The notes under the pieces are model-generated. The model was not told the origin of the DNA. It made no database searches and saw only the letters and a list, made by a program, of their open reading frames with translations. A DNA stretch of 64,000 nt from Tillandsia leiboldiana (taxonomy: Eukaryota > Streptophyta > Magnoliopsida > Poales > Bromeliaceae), in NCBI GenBank assembly GCA_029204045.2, contig JAQNDB010000314.1, forward strand, positions 33,991 through 97,990. The letters are read 5' to 3'. Both the position numbers and the translations under genes were made by a program. Below, in pieces: positions 1 to 11,400 of this stretch (positions are counted from its first letter, which is position 1; each line of letters starts with the position of its first letter).

Positions 1-1081
1 CCATTTGGTACCTATCACATTGTGTTGCTTTGGAGGTTTTGTTAATTCCCAGACTTTGTTTCGCTCAAACTGATGGAGCTCTTCCTGCATTGCTTTAATC
101 CAGTAGTCATCCTGAAGAGCTTCATCGATGTTCTTTGGTTCGATCAAGGAAACGTAGCAAGCGAATCCACAAACCAACTGTCTCCGAGTTTTGACTCCTT
201 CTTGTGGGTCTCCAATGATGTTTGATTCAGGATGATCCTTGGAGATGCGTAACGTTTGTTGTAACAGAGTACTCGGAGGTACATGAGATGATTCCTGCAC
301 ATCAGATAAACTTGAAGAACCATTAGATGCATCATTAATATTGGAAGTATTATCATGAGAAGATGCACTTACAGGAGTATCATCATCAAGAGAGAAATCG
401 AGGGTAGATTTTTCAGATGCAAAGTGAAAAGCTTCATCTACTTTAACATTTATAGATTCTACAATCGTTTTAGATTCCATGTTAAATACCCGATATGCTC
501 TGCTATTTGTAGAATAACCCAAAAAGATCCCTTCGTCACTTCGAGAATCGAACTTACCAAGATTTTCGCGATCACGCAAAATAAAACATCGACTCCCAAA
601 GATACGAAAATATTTGATATCCGGTTTTCTACTAAACCACAGCTCATATGGTGTATTTAAAGTTCCTGGGCGCAAATACACTCGATTAATGACATAGACA
701 GCGGTGTTCACAGCCTCAGCACAAAAATATAGCGGTAAATTCCGGCTATGAAGCATCACACGCGCCATCTCTTGAACAACCCTGTTTTTGCGCTCAACAA
801 CACCATTCTGCTGAGGTGTATAGGGTGCCGAGAATTCATGTTTTATGCCGTTGGAAGTGCAAAAATCAATGAATTTGGAATTAATGAATTCTCCACCTCT
901 ATCACTTCTAACACGAATGATCTTTTCATTCTTTTCAATCATAATACGATGGCAAATCTCATGAAAAGAATCAAACGTATCAGCTTTCTCTTTTAAAAAT
1001 GCTACCCATGAAAACCTAGAGAAATCATCAACCAATAAGAAAATATACCATTTACCTCCCAAAGATGGTTGACGGGTCGGC
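1..1081 (-). pseudogene. pol: S1 pol fragment: integrase core to start of RT
   Basis: Minus-strand copia integrase catalytic core and C-terminal region, then the linker to RT. Recognisable pieces are the segment around VDDFSRFSWVAF-type sequence near 1000, the PQQNGVVERKN-type motif carrying the catalytic Glu near 800-850, and the GIFLGYS-type C-terminal motif near 500-530. The RT N-terminus (QEELHQFERNKVWEL-type) reaches position 1. The frame changes several times by small indels compared with the matching region of S2 (62480-63570). The integrase inserts the cDNA and RT copies the RNA in the cytoplasmic particle. At about 1082 homology to S2 stops abruptly, so protease and pre-integrase are missing. 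Confidence 0.75.
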
Positions 1082-1255
1082 CCAAAGAAAAAAAATAGTC
1101 TACATAAACTACACAACATTTAATCGTAGGAAGATTAAAGGCAAGGAAAGATTTCACCTTTGCATACCCAAACCTTTTGAGTTTTAGAGTATGTTGGCAA
1201 TGGTTGGAAATTTTCCTTGATGAAGACGTCTTGTATGATTGATCTTTTTCTTTTG
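1082..1255 (-). other. Deletion junction between S1 gag and integrase
   Basis: This stretch lies between the gag stop and the integrase core. The S2 copy has about 100 codons of CCHH-type pre-integrase sequence before the same integrase point (63566 onward), and a copia polyprotein would also have an aspartic protease. Neither is visible here. The sequence reads as out-of-frame, low-complexity remnant. I infer an internal deletion that fused the gag end directly to integrase. Confidence 0.5.
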
Positions 1256-3157
1256 TCATCGTCTTACTTGAAGTACTACCAATGTTCTTTTCTTTTGAAA
1301 AGTCCTTCTTTGATTTCCGGGGAGTGAACTCATGGTAGCAATTGCAAGATGTGATTGATTTGATCTTTGAGCTCCAATCTTGCAATTTCTTTCAATGTGC
1401 CCTGCAAAATTACAATGAAAACATACCTTAGTGCTTGACGATCCCGAGGAGGGTGAAGTAGGCTTGTTGTCGTTGCTAATCGTGAATTTCGGTGTCAGAG
1501 GAGGAGATACCGACTGAGGCACAAAAACTGTCCCAACCGAACTAAAATTGTCTTCAGTTCGATTGTATCCGAGGCCGAACTTGTTTGATTGACCAAGACC
1601 AAGAAGCTTATCCAACTTACTCCTTCCTGATGAAAATCGCTGTAAGTCATCCTTGAGTTGGAGAATGGTCTCTGTCATTTCCAGTTTTTCCTGTTGGGCC
1701 TCGATGTAGAGCTTTGAGAAGTGATCCGCTTTATCCACCAGTTTTGTATGTTCCTTCTCAAAAAGCTCATTGGACTCTTGAAGGGAAACATTTGCTTTTA
1801 TCAGATTATCCCTTTCCACTTCAAGATCGGTCGAGAGAGAAGTTACCCTTTTTACTTCTTCTTCGAGATCTTGTAATCTCCCTCTCAACCCCTTGTTTTG
1901 TTTAGCCAGTTTCTTTGAATCCCGTAAAAGTCTGTGGTAGGCTAAAACAAAATCTTCACCTTCAGAGTTACTTGATTCATCATCCGTTGCAGTTTTTTCA
2001 ACCCGGGAGGAGTTGGACAATGAATCTGAAGTACTTGCCATTAAGCACATGAAGGGTGAAGATGTGGACGCGTGGAATGCCGTTGCGCTTTCTTCTTCAT
2101 TACTTGAGGATGACTCATTTGACGTTGAGTTGTCATCCCATGTGACGACTTGCATCGCTTTCTTCTTCGACGGATTCTTAGTTGGACACTCCGTTGAGAT
2201 ATGGCCGTATCCTCGGCACTTGAAGCATTGGACTTGTCCTTTTGAACTTTTCTTATCCTTTGAAAAGTTCTCTTGCTTTCTTGACTTGTAACTTGAAATA
2301 CCCTTGCCTTTCTTCGACTTTCCGAAGGATGGAGTTTTACTTGAATTACCCCTTCAAAAGTTGCGGCGAAACTTCCTTGTCAAGAGAGCGAGCTGCTTCT
2401 CAAATTCCTCCATAGATAGGTTCTCGTCATCGTCTGAGGAGGATGAATCCGTGTCTTCTTCCTTTGTTGTTTTCAAAGCATAACCTGAAGACTTAGAAGA
2501 GGATGCCTTTCCCGAAGAATAGTTAGTAGTAAATGTCATTTCATAAGTTTGTAATGAACCAACTAGTTCTTCTACACGCATTTCGTCCGGGTGTTTAATA
2601 GTTTCAATGGTTGTAACCTTTGGGCGAAATCGTTCAGGAAGAGTTCTTAAGATCTTTCTTACAACCTTAAATTCTGGAATCTTCTCTCCCAGGTTAGCAC
2701 ATGAGTTTACGATGTCTTGCAATCGTGTATAGTAGTCCGTGAAAGATTCATTTTCTGCCATGAAAATAGAGTCAAACTTGCTCGTAAGCATTTGCAGCTT
2801 TTGAATCTTCACGAGGTTAGTTCCCTCATGTGTAACCTAAAGAACATCCCAGGTTTCTTTCGCAGTCTCACATGCCGAGACGCGAGAGAATTCAGTTTGA
2901 GATAAGGCATTAAAAATAGCATTAATTCCCTTGCCATTGTAAGAAGATGAATCTAACTCTTCCTTGGTCCACTTCGACCTAGGATTGATGGTGCGAACAT
3001 CAGCAATAAATTCAATTGGATTAGACCATCCTAATTCAATTGATTGCCACACCCGTTCGTCGATGGAAATTAAAAAGGCTTTCATCCGTACTCTCCAGTA
3101 CGCATAATTTGTTCCATCAAAGAATGGGGGTCTATTGATGTTTCCACCTTCAACCAT
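1256..3157 (-). pseudogene. gag: S1 gag (two premature stops, otherwise open)
   Basis: Starts at ATG 3157 (MVEGG...), 21 bases inside the PBS, and stays in one frame to the stop at 1256, about 630 codons. There are two in-frame stops: TAG at 2837-2839 and TGA at 2354-2356. The N-terminus has the DUF4219/UBN2-type copia gag fold (PPFFDGTNYAYWRVRM; later SKFDSIFMAENESFTDYYTRL). A first CCHC zinc knuckle (CFKC...GH...C) lies at 2186-2227 and a second (CFHC...GH...C) at 1382-1423. Between them are a Ser/Glu-rich acidic stretch and a long heptad-rich coiled coil (roughly 1640-1900). Gag builds the virus-like particle and binds genomic RNA. The first stop sits where related proteins have Gln, so one C-to-T change would explain it. 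Confidence 0.88.
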
Positions 3158-3177
3158 TGTTTACAACCTTATTCCCT

Positions 3178-3188
3178 CTCTGATACCA
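3178..3188 (-). promoter_or_regulatory. S1 primer binding site (initiator Met tRNA)
   Basis: Minus strand reads TGGTATCAGAG, complementary to the 3' end of plant initiator-Met tRNA, two bases inside the LTR edge at 3191. It primes minus-strand cDNA synthesis and fixes this LTR as the 5' LTR. Confidence 0.93.
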
Positions 3189-3954
3189 CTTGTTGGGTTA
3201 TATGTAATAATGGATCTAAATAGGGGAAAAAACACCTAGAGGGGGGTGAATAGGTGTAAACAATAAACACTCAAAAAATCATTGCGCAATAAAAACCCAA
3301 TGCGGAAATATAAATGAACACGCAAGATTTTTACGTGGAAAACTCCAAACCGGAGTAAAAAACCACGGGACCGATAACACGGTGAAATCCACTAGAATTA
3401 AACACGTACAAGGTGATATACCGTACTCACAGACGACTCAACCTTTTCCATACGCTCCTAGTTGATCTTCTCCGCTCGCTCCGCAACGCGTCTCGAATCC
3501 ACGATCTGCGTCCAACGCCGAATCCACGGCGTCCAACGTCGAGTCCACGACGTCTGACCGAATCCACGGTCTTCACCCAGTAGCACGCTTCGAATCCACG
3601 AACGTACCTCGTTCCGAATCCACGAGAGCGGTTGAACCTTGAATCCACAAGGACACGCGAGTCCACGCGCCGATTTTGGGGAAATCGTTGTTTTTTGGGT
3701 GGTGATGATCCGCCGAATACTTAGATCAAAGATAGATAGGAAATACCATCTAAGTATTCATTAGTTTGATTCAACTCAAGATGTGAGTATGAAAACCTAG
3801 AATCAAACTAATCAATATAGATGAAGAAACATAGAGTAATATCTAATGATTTCCTTTCTTCTCTATACGTGGATCTTAGGCCGTATAAAAGATGACGGCT
3901 TGTATGTGGATTTACAGCTTATGTGGATTAACCCTAGAAAAAGAATCATAGGGT

Positions 3955-3964
3955 CTATTTATAG
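3955..3964 (-). promoter_or_regulatory. S1 LTR TATA box
   Basis: Minus strand CTATAAATAG inside a conserved AACCCTAG-flanked block, about 66 bp downstream of the palindrome cluster. The same box is at 57455-57464 in S2. Predicted start of genomic RNA is about 30 bp further on. Confidence 0.7.
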
Positions 3965-4029
3965 GTTAGAAACCCTAGGAAGAAGATAAGGATCAAAAAC
4001 TGTCCGTTTCTGGAAATTTTCACGACGGC

Positions 4030-4250
4030 GATCCGGATCGGATTAGCTGTGATCCGGATCGTCGTAACGAGTCAGGCAATTCCAGAGAAACAGGGTTCGG
4101 GATCCGGATTGTAATGCACGATCCGGATCGTTCATGAATTTCAGCAAATTCCCATGTTCGGGATCCGGATCGAAATGACTATGATCCGGATCGGATTTGC
4201 CAATGAACAAGCACCCTTCGGGATCCGGATCGGACTGTCTGATCCGGATC
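4030..4250 (-). repeat. Paired GATCCGGATC palindromes, four pairs
   Basis: Eight copies of the 10-bp palindrome GATCCGGATC (one GATCCGGATT) at 4030, 4051, 4101, 4120, 4162, 4183, 4222 and 4241. They form pairs with starts 19-21 bp apart, the pairs repeating every 60-71 bp. They lie just upstream of the LTR TATA box on the minus strand. Inverted-repeat clusters in the LTR are a known Sirevirus trait; a transcription-factor platform is inferred. Confidence 0.85.
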
Positions 4251-4581
4251 CTGAACATGTCCCATGTCCAGTTCTTGATTTTTATGCGATAAAAAATTCT
4301 TCCAAGTGTTTCTCCACTACAAGAAGTATTCGGATCACCAAAAATATTTAGTTAAACTTACCTGATCCTTTTGAATTCTTCTTTCTTGAGATTGAGGTAT
4401 ATGATCCAAACTTCATTCATCTTCAATCTTCAAGACTTAACACTTTCACGAAATGCGCCAAAACAAAATCCGTAACAAAACTCAATCAGGACTCTCGCTA
4501 TAAATCACGACTCTCACGTAGTCATCCTAAGATCCATCCACATGCCTAGGGTTTCTAAGCCCATAATGACCTACAACCTAG

Positions 4582-4593
4582 GCTCTGATACCA
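4582..4593 (-). promoter_or_regulatory. H primer binding site
   Basis: Minus strand TGGTATCAGAGC, perfect to initiator-Met tRNA, eight bases from the LTR edge at 4602, the same spacing as in F, E and B. Confidence 0.93.
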
Positions 4594-4654
4594 CTCTAAT
4601 CTGTCACGCCCCGGGGTCGAAATTGCGACCCAGGCCTGCCAACAGATCCGCCAC

Positions 4655-4676
4655 CTATACGGGAAGCCCCGTATAG
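4655..4676 (-). other. H U5 hairpin
   Basis: Nine-bp perfect stem CTATACGGG / CCCGTATAG with a four-base loop, 53 bp from the LTR terminus. It is followed on the minus strand by GGCGGATCTGT and a second small stem (GGGTCG...CGACCC). Counterparts with different stem sequences sit at the same place in F, E, G and D. Confidence 0.7.
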
Positions 4677-7271
4677 ACGAAGCGTCAAACCTGCAAAAAG
4701 AAGGATACTATAGCTATACAGATATCAGAGCTGAAAAGTAAACTACTGAAATAAGAAATAATACAACTCCAAAAGTACAAGTCTGAACCTCACTACAAAA
4801 GTCTCTCAAAAATAAAACTCTCAAAAATAACTAACAACAATAATCCAGCAGACTGTATTACTAAGCTCCAAAAAGGGGTACAGCTATACTCCGAGGACAA
4901 GTAGGGAACTAGCTGGTGACTCCCTCACATCGATCAGCAACAGAAGGATCAGCAACACCCGCAGAAGAATCTGTAAAACAAAGGAGAGGAAAGAGGAAGG
5001 GAGGGGGGGAAGAACCCCCAGCGGATTTGAGAACTACACCAACACGTAGTTTTCAGTGGGTACCGCCACCAAGCCCGATGGTCTGCCCACTAAATCTACT
5101 AGAGGCTTAAGATAATAGCAAAACTGTACTAATGTAAAGATAAGCTGGAAAGAAATCTATAGCTATCATGCCTCTATCTACAATGCTCAAGGGGTGATAC
5201 AGATGAAAATGATGAAACGACTCTAACCCAAATACTCAATCAACCCAATCATAGTGACTGCCACATGGGGTCCAGTCAAACTTGCGCCCACCTACTGCCA
5301 TTACATCCATGGAGGACTGGACTTACGTAGGGCGTTCGTGACTGCCAAAACTGGCTCAGCCAGAGGGACTGCGTCGACAAGTTGCGATAGCAAAGTAACA
5401 GGCCTAGTTCCGGAGTGGCACTCGAGGGGCGCGACCCCACCGAGGAAAGTATCTGCGCATCTCTGTCGAGCTCTATATGGCTCATGCAGGCTATAGTCCA
5501 ATCCATGATCAACAAGATCGACAGTACCCAAATCACCTCTCTAACTCACTTATAGGAAATACTCGAACAGTCAGGACCGCTGTCAACGAAACGGCTCCCT
5601 AAGTAGGACATCAACTCAACATGCAAACTCACTAGCTGGGTATACTCCACAGCCGACGACAACAATGAAGGGTCCGAAAACCTCGAAAGACTAGAACCTA
5701 CAACCCAAATCAAACAAGAATAGGCACTAGGCATAGCCTCTCGTTGTTTTCGACCCACAAAAAAGGCAGCCCTTAGAATCCTGATCACTCGAGCTCTCTC
5801 GGGCAAAGAAGTTTACAGAAAAGGTGATATTTAATTTCGAAAACCATTTTGATTTAAGCAAACCCATTTTAATGAATTTTAGCTATTTTTGGAAAATTCG
5901 TCAGAAAAACAAGTTTATTCCCAAACCCCGAGTGGCTAACGCCTTCGCCCAATTAGACAAGAACAGACTCCGGCGACCCTTCGACATTTGGAAGAAAAAT
6001 ATTGGCTTACTGAAATCATGTGTGTCCAAAAAGATTATGGATTCAAGGTCCTGCAATCACTAGCACACCACTACTACGAACACAGTGGCGAAGAGCAAAA
6101 CGAAGAACTCGACAACCCGGGACCACCGTTTACCCAAACGGCTCCCGCCACTGGTACAAGACTAGCTACATCTACCAGACTCCACTCGGCCCCCCAAGCA
6201 CGAGTGTAACATGCATCCTATACTAGAAAATAAATCCCGACCACGCGGCCCACTACCCGGGGGAGGAAAACACTATGTCCAGGAATAGAAAGTAAAGTGT
6301 GGATGTCTAAAGCATAAATAAATCTAGCCCAAGTGAGGGTTTTCTACTAGTCTGGTTTACACAGGCAAACATATGGCGGGGTGCTAGGTCCAAGCTCCAA
6401 CACTAACATTTAATTAACACAGATAGGAAGTAATAATCAACATGATCAGAATCACCACACTAGACAACATTATCTCATACAACATGCTTTCTAATGCTGC
6501 TCACATAATGCATGCTCACTAACAATATAGAGTTAGAGAACCGTCAACCGGTTTTGGAGACGAAGCAACCCACCTGAAGCGCGCGTCAATCCAAGATCCA
6601 AATGGATGAAACAGAACAGGGATAATCCTCAAGTTCTCACAATTTCCAATGAGCCCAAAAACACCAAAAAACTCCTCGAGGGTACAAAGATATGGTCCAA
6701 ACATTGCAATAAGCAAAAATTCCCACAAACACATGCTGCTGTAAAATCAGTCCAAAAAATACTTACATACCACCTGTGAGATAATCACCAAAAATTTCAA
6801 TAAAAATACGACGGCGATCCTCGCGAAGAGTAGATGTCAAACGAATCCTCACATGCCAAAATCAGATACCCGAGCGCAGAGATAAAAATCCGACAAGCCT
6901 CCACTGTCCAGAAAAACCACCAGCAGAAAAGAGGTTCAAATATGTTCCAGAAACCCCAATAAAAATCCAAAACTAAGAGGAGAAGACAACAAAAAAAACG
7001 GAGATCTACCTCTCCTGAAATCTATGCCGCAAAATTCGTCCAAAAATTCCTTTGGAGTAGCTTTGTGGACCATGTGGACCGAAATGCGACGGAAAAGAGC
7101 CGCCGAAGAAAGAGCGTCGCACTGCGCCAAATCGCTGAAGATGTCAATGCCGCGGCCTCCAAAAATTCCGAAACCCCTTCAAGAGATGCAGCACAAGATG
7201 AGGAACAAAGTTACTTGAGGGCTCTATCACAGAGGTGGTCGGGAAAAAGAGTAAAAGGCACAAGATTGGGG

Positions 7272-7283
7272 CCTATTAATAGG
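7272..7283 (-). promoter_or_regulatory. H TATA-like box
   Basis: CCTATTAATAGG within GGGGCCTATTAATAGGCCCC, equivalent in position to the CTATAAATAGG boxes of G (9757) and D (39988). It is a variant TATA box, so promoter strength is uncertain. Confidence 0.45.
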
Positions 7284-7674
7284 CCCCGACCATAGAAATC
7301 CAAAAACCCACATAATTGGGCTTTTGGGCCCAATTTTTGGGCGCGCGGGGGGATTCGGGCGCAAACAGTGCCCGAACCTGCACCCCGGCCCGGCCCGCGA
7401 CTAACGCCCGGATCGCCCTGGCCTCGACACGTGTCCCGAACAGCGGACAGCGTGTGTAGGGCCAACGGATTCGCACAGCGTGGCCCCGACCGGGCGTCGT
7501 GGGGCGGTGGTGCCCGGCAATCGCGTGGCGCCCGGCATATGGCGGTCACCTGCCCCACCTGCCCCCGCCTGCTCCCCCTAATGCGTGGACCATGCGCGCG
7601 TGAGCCAGCCACGTGGCCCGCCCCGGTGCATGCGCCATCCCGCGCGTCTCCGTGGACCCCGCCGCGTGAGCCAG

Positions 7675-7776
7675 CCAATCCGAGGCCGCCACGTGTTCCC
7701 CGCACCCGGTCCATGCACTAGCGCAATTCTCTGCTGACCGCGCGGCGTGCGCCGGCCAATCAGTGACCGCCACGTG
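7675..7776 (-). promoter_or_regulatory. H U3: two CCAAT-N10-CACGTG modules (ERSE-like)
   Basis: CCAAT 7675-7679 with CACGTG 7690-7695, and CCAAT 7756-7760 with CACGTG 7771-7776; both have exactly ten bases between. The modules are 81 bp apart. A third CACGTG at 7610, 80 bp further, has lost its CCAAT. They lie upstream of the TATA-like box on the minus strand. The layout matches plant ERSE-I (CCAAT-N10-CACG), known to bind NF-Y with bZIP28-type factors; activity is inferred. Confidence 0.8.
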
Positions 7777-8102
7777 GCATCCGGCAGGTCCATGGCTTCC
7801 CCCATGCACCAAATCGCGTAGAAAACTTTTGGGTGTCCGTTTTTGGGCATCCGGACTTAGAAAAATATGAGTAAATAACCAATTTTCGACGTTTTTCCGC
7901 GCTGAATCTGAATCCGACCTTGGATTAGCCTGAAACCCTTTATAATATCCGACAAAAACAGCCGGAAGGCAGGCTCAATCCAGAAGCCTCACAGAGTCCT
8001 TCCAATGCGTCCAATTGACGCGTTGCGGGTCCATCACACCGATAATAGGTGTTCCACAACGTGGGTCATGGAAAAAGTTGCACGGGGATCGGGGCTACTA
8101 CA

Positions 8103-8892
8103 ATTACTCTAGGGTTGCCCAATGGTCACTAAGACATTTACTTGACACTCTAACCATCGAGTTCATTGACTCATTGTTTAACTCTTGCTTTATCCCTTAG
8201 GTTACTCCCTAAGCTAGATGCCACTCGTCAACCTAGATGATCATTCTCTAGGATATATACCACACATATTACCTTACTTTGACCTAGGTCTTCTCCTAAG
8301 TCAGATCCACATAAAACCTAAAGTATAGGTTAAACTCACTTAGAACAAAACTAAACCTTGTATTTACCTTCCTAACCATACTTTGGGTTAAACCCTAGAA
8401 TATCCATAAGAGCTAAAGTGTTAAATCACAACTCTACTCTTGCAACTATGCTTCAAATCAAAGAAGGCTAAGGAAAAAAGATGAAATCATCCATTGTTGG
8501 TTAAATCCCCCACCTCTTGTATAGCTCCTTGAAAAAGAAGGGCTTGATCTTCCAAACTTCAAGAAAAACCCCAAAACATGGTTTAAAAAGACCATATGTA
8601 GCCATAAAAACCTATTTGGAACTCCAAACCCAAACCCCTAAAAAAAACCCTATAAACCCAAGAAACTCACCTCTTGATTCCTTGCTCAAGAGAGGTTGGG
8701 AGAGGTTCCTCTTCCTCCTAGGATGCTCTCCTAGTACTCATCTTCCGATCTGTAGCTTCGAAAGAGATCAAACCCCCAAAATCCCTCTCCTAAAAGCTAG
8801 AGCTTCAACCTTTCTAGAGAGAGAAAGAGAAGAGAGAGAGTGAGAGAGGGTGAGAGAGAAGGTGTGTTTTGTGGTTTGGGGAGGGTCGCCGA
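8103..8892. other. Unassigned spacer between H and G LTRs
   Basis: About 790 bp bounded by the outer edges of two LTRs. It is AT-rich on the left and ends in a GA-rich run (8815-8862). On the minus strand it reads CT-rich leader, then CAAGAG/GTGAGTTT that resembles a splice donor, like transcribed parts of plant gypsy LTRs. No coding frame is convincing. Most likely a piece of an older minus-strand LTR; it could also be the only non-element DNA here. Confidence 0.4.
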
Positions 8893-9327
8893 TGTGATGA
8901 CCCGGATCTCCGCAGAGCTTTTGCAGTGTGATCAACGACTTCTGGAGGCTTTTTCGGTGTGTTGGAGGTGCTTGTGCGCAATTTGGACCTCAGGATTGGA
9001 CCCAGCGCGAAATTTGGATTAAGAATACCTTTCTGGATGCCTTTGATAAATTTTAGAAGCAAAATTTGCCAAAATAGACTTTGAATTTGGACTTAACGCG
9101 CGAAAACAATGAAAATGGACTATTTACTTGTATTTTTCGGAGCCCGGAAGCGCAAACACGGATTTCGAGGCAAAAGTTACTGTTCCGGCAGCCGGGGCAG
9201 CGCCCGCGGCGGCGGCAGGCGGCGGAGTGCGGCGGCGGGGGCGCGGGCAGGCGCAGGCACGGGCGCAGGCAGGCGCGGGCGCAGCGGCGCGTGCGCGGGT
9301 AGGCGCGGTGTTCAGAGTTTGGTGTGC

Positions 9328-9653
9328 CACGTGGCGGCTCCCCATTGGACGCGCGGGGACACGTGGCGCCTACTGGTTCGGCGGGTGCATCGAGTGCGTG
9401 CACCGGGCGCAGCGAGTGGAGGCTGTGGCACGTGGCACGCTGGGATTGGCCGGTCAACGCACGCGCGATAGGTGCGTGGGCGCGGCGCACGATGGACCGC
9501 CCGGGCCACGTGTCGCCTGCTCATTGGCGGGCGCAGTGACCCGGCGGATTCGGCGTGAACCGCGGCCCACAGTTCCCGCCGTGGACCGCGTCGCCACGCG
9601 GCGCGCCGCGATTGGCGAGCGCGCGTGCGCCGGGCACGGAGCGGGTGACGTGG
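9328..9653 (+). promoter_or_regulatory. G U3: array of CACGTG-N10-ATTGG modules (ERSE-like)
   Basis: Three perfect modules: CACGTG 9328/ATTGG 9344, 9429/9445 and 9507/9523, each with exactly ten bases between. A fourth, CACGCG 9595/ATTGG 9611, keeps the spacing. A CACGTG at 9360 has only a degenerate partner. A separate TGACGTGG (9646-9653), the plant UPRE core, closes the array. Read on the other strand each module is CCAAT-N10-CACGTG. All lie 100-430 bp upstream of the TATA box. Confidence 0.88.
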
Positions 9654-9756
9654 CATGCCGACGGGAATTCGGGCGCGCACAGTAACGGGCCTTGGGCCGG
9701 ATTCGGGTGCCCGAATCCGGCGCCCGAATCCGGATCCATATGTGTGGTGGTTTGGG

Positions 9757-9767
9757 CTATAAATAGG
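9757..9767 (+). promoter_or_regulatory. G LTR TATA box
   Basis: CTATAAATAGG in a GGGCTATAAATAGGCCCC context, followed about 35-60 bp later by a CT-rich leader (9780-9840) typical of plant transcription starts. Confidence 0.75.
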
Positions 9768-11194
9768 CCCCTTGGCTAGTTTTTCTCCCTTTTCTAGGCT
9801 TCCTACAGAGAAGTTCTTCCTCTCTCTCTCCTCCACCCTTTGATGGAGTTCTAGTATTTTTGGAGGTTGCTACATCGGTGTTTTCTGCGACGCGGCGCAC
9901 TTTGACGCTCATTCGATTTTGGCTTCTACCGTTGCATTTCAGTGCGCGAGACCCCCTGAGCTACCCCGATAGAATTTTGAGCTGATTTTTGCGACAGAAC
10001 ATTCATGAGAGGTACACCTTCGATTTTTGTGTTGATCACTTTGCCTCATTTTGTGTCTTTGACATGGTTCCCGAGGTATCTTTTGACCCCTTGTACTGCT
10101 GTGAGGATTTGGACAGTGGAGGAGTATTGTTGTGATTTCTCGGTCCACGGGCATCGGAATGAGACGTATGAGACTCGATCGCCATCTACGCTTCATGCGA
10201 AACGCACCCATATTTTTATCGGAATTTTTGGAGGACTCTTCGAAGGTGATAATTAAGCTTCTTTGGGACTGAGTTTCTGCAGTCTTGTGTTAATGAAGGT
10301 TTTGGCATACGACGATGTTCTAATTGTTTCTTGACCTACAGGTGTCGGATTTGGACGTGCTAGTACTCGTTTCGATCGGCTTGCTGCGAGGATCGCAATG
10401 TTTATTTTTTTGGAATTTTTCGAGTTTATCTTGCTGGTGAAAATTATCCATTTTCGGGGTTGGTTGTTTGGACAGCGGCATATTGTGCATTTCTTGGATT
10501 AATTGTACGTCGTTTGGGTTACTTTTGCAGTGTTTGCGGCGTGCCGTGTTTACCTGGAGTATGGGTGTATGTGGATCCGTGCTTCGTGATCGAGGTGGGT
10601 GGTTGCTATATCCCTCTACTTCTGACATACTCACTAGGAATATTAGAGAGATCCTATTATTAGACTTATTGATTGATCAATACTCGTGGTTGGGAGTATG
10701 CATGAGGGTTTGGACATGTGGATTGCTATGTTAGCATGTAACCTTGCATGTGGATTTGATTATAATATTGAGGCCATGTGATTTACCTGGATGGTGGGTA
10801 CCACTTGGGGATATTTTTTGGATATGCATAGGTGGATAGTTGTTTGTGGGCGAGTAGCGGTTTAAATAATTAATATTTGCTATTCATGTGAGAACGGTTA
10901 TAGGACTTAGGATATAATGCTATATTAATTGTCAGTAATTGTTATCATGCTAAAACATAACTCAGAAATTGATATCTGCATTTCTTTCTATCTTCCCGGG
11001 ACTTTTGCATGCTTGTATGGACATCTAGATAGGCTATCTTTTATTGCGACACTACCATGTTGGAATTTAACATAGGAGAAAGCATGTTTGTTCTTTTCTC
11101 CTTTCCTTCTAGACTTTAGATATATGTTGCTCGGGTTCGAGCAGGGATCTGGGATAGTGTAGCCGGGGCCTGGATTGAGGATTTTGGGATTTTG

Positions 11195-11400
11195 TAGCAA
11201 CCGCGGATATTGGGCGGTTGATCGGATGTCAGTTGCGGGACATGATTGTGGGTTGTTGGGTATTGCGGCATCCGCGGATATTGGGCGGTTGACCGGAGGT
11301 CGGTTGTTGGACCTGATTATGGATTATGGGATATTGCGACAACCGCAGATATTGGGCGGTTGACCGGATGTTTACTTTGCATCAGATTGGGGATCGGGTT
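11195..11400 (+). repeat. Three 71-bp tandem repeats in G LTR
   Basis: Units carry CCGCGGATATTGGGCGGTT at 11201, 11272 and 11343 (CCGCAG in the last). Two related units are in the E LTR (near 17955 and 18026) and two more, inverted, in the D LTR (38470-38590). Confidence 0.75.

Larger units (their letters stand above)
1..4477 (-). mobile_element. S1: Sirevirus-like Ty1/copia element, 5' part
   Basis: Reading the minus strand from high to low coordinates gives a 5' LTR (4477-3191), a PBS, gag, then a truncated pol running off the window at position 1 near the start of RT. The 3' half and 3' LTR are not in the window. Sirevirus-like features are the long gag with coiled coil and CCHC knuckles, a LTR with clustered palindromes, and close similarity to S2 at the right edge, which has an env-like ORF and several polypurine tracts. 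S1 sits in the leader of element H: sequence resuming at 4478 matches the PBS-proximal leader of element F. The target duplication cannot be checked because the other end is outside. Confidence 0.88.
3191..4477 (-). repeat. S1 5' LTR (1287 bp)
   Basis: Bounded by TG at 3191 and CA at 4477, next to the PBS. It aligns along its length with the S2 LTR (56692-58037), including the CCTAGAGGGGGGTGAATAGG block near the PBS edge, an 'aatccacg' rich block (3490-3670) and the palindrome cluster. It is 59 bp shorter than the S2 LTR, explained by four instead of five palindrome pairs. On the minus strand the order is U3 (palindromes), TATA, R, U5. Confidence 0.92.
4478..8102 (-). mobile_element. H: Ty3/gypsy element, leader plus 5' LTR
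   Basis: On the minus strand this is a 5' LTR (8102-4602), a PBS (4593-4582) and about 100 bp of leader, cut at 4477 by S1. The leader (4478-4601) matches that of F (28395-28539), including the CCTAGGGTTTCTAAG block. The rest of H would lie to the left of S1, outside the window. LTR length and the shared leader point to the same chromovirus group as F, D, E and G. No H coding sequence is present. Confidence 0.82.
4602..8102 (-). repeat. H 5' LTR (about 3.5 kb)
   Basis: Begins TGTCACGCCCC at 4602 beside the PBS and ends at ...CTACTACA (8102), by analogy with the D LTR end at 41000. Homology to F is strong in the U5 end, while U3 resembles D (GTTTTTGGGCATCCGGAC block near 7840 and 40735). U3 has CCAAT-N10-CACGTG modules. 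U5 has the hairpin at 4655-4676. Many scattered short ORFs are not conserved and are not genes. The outer edge is less certain because no second copy is in the window. Confidence 0.8.
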
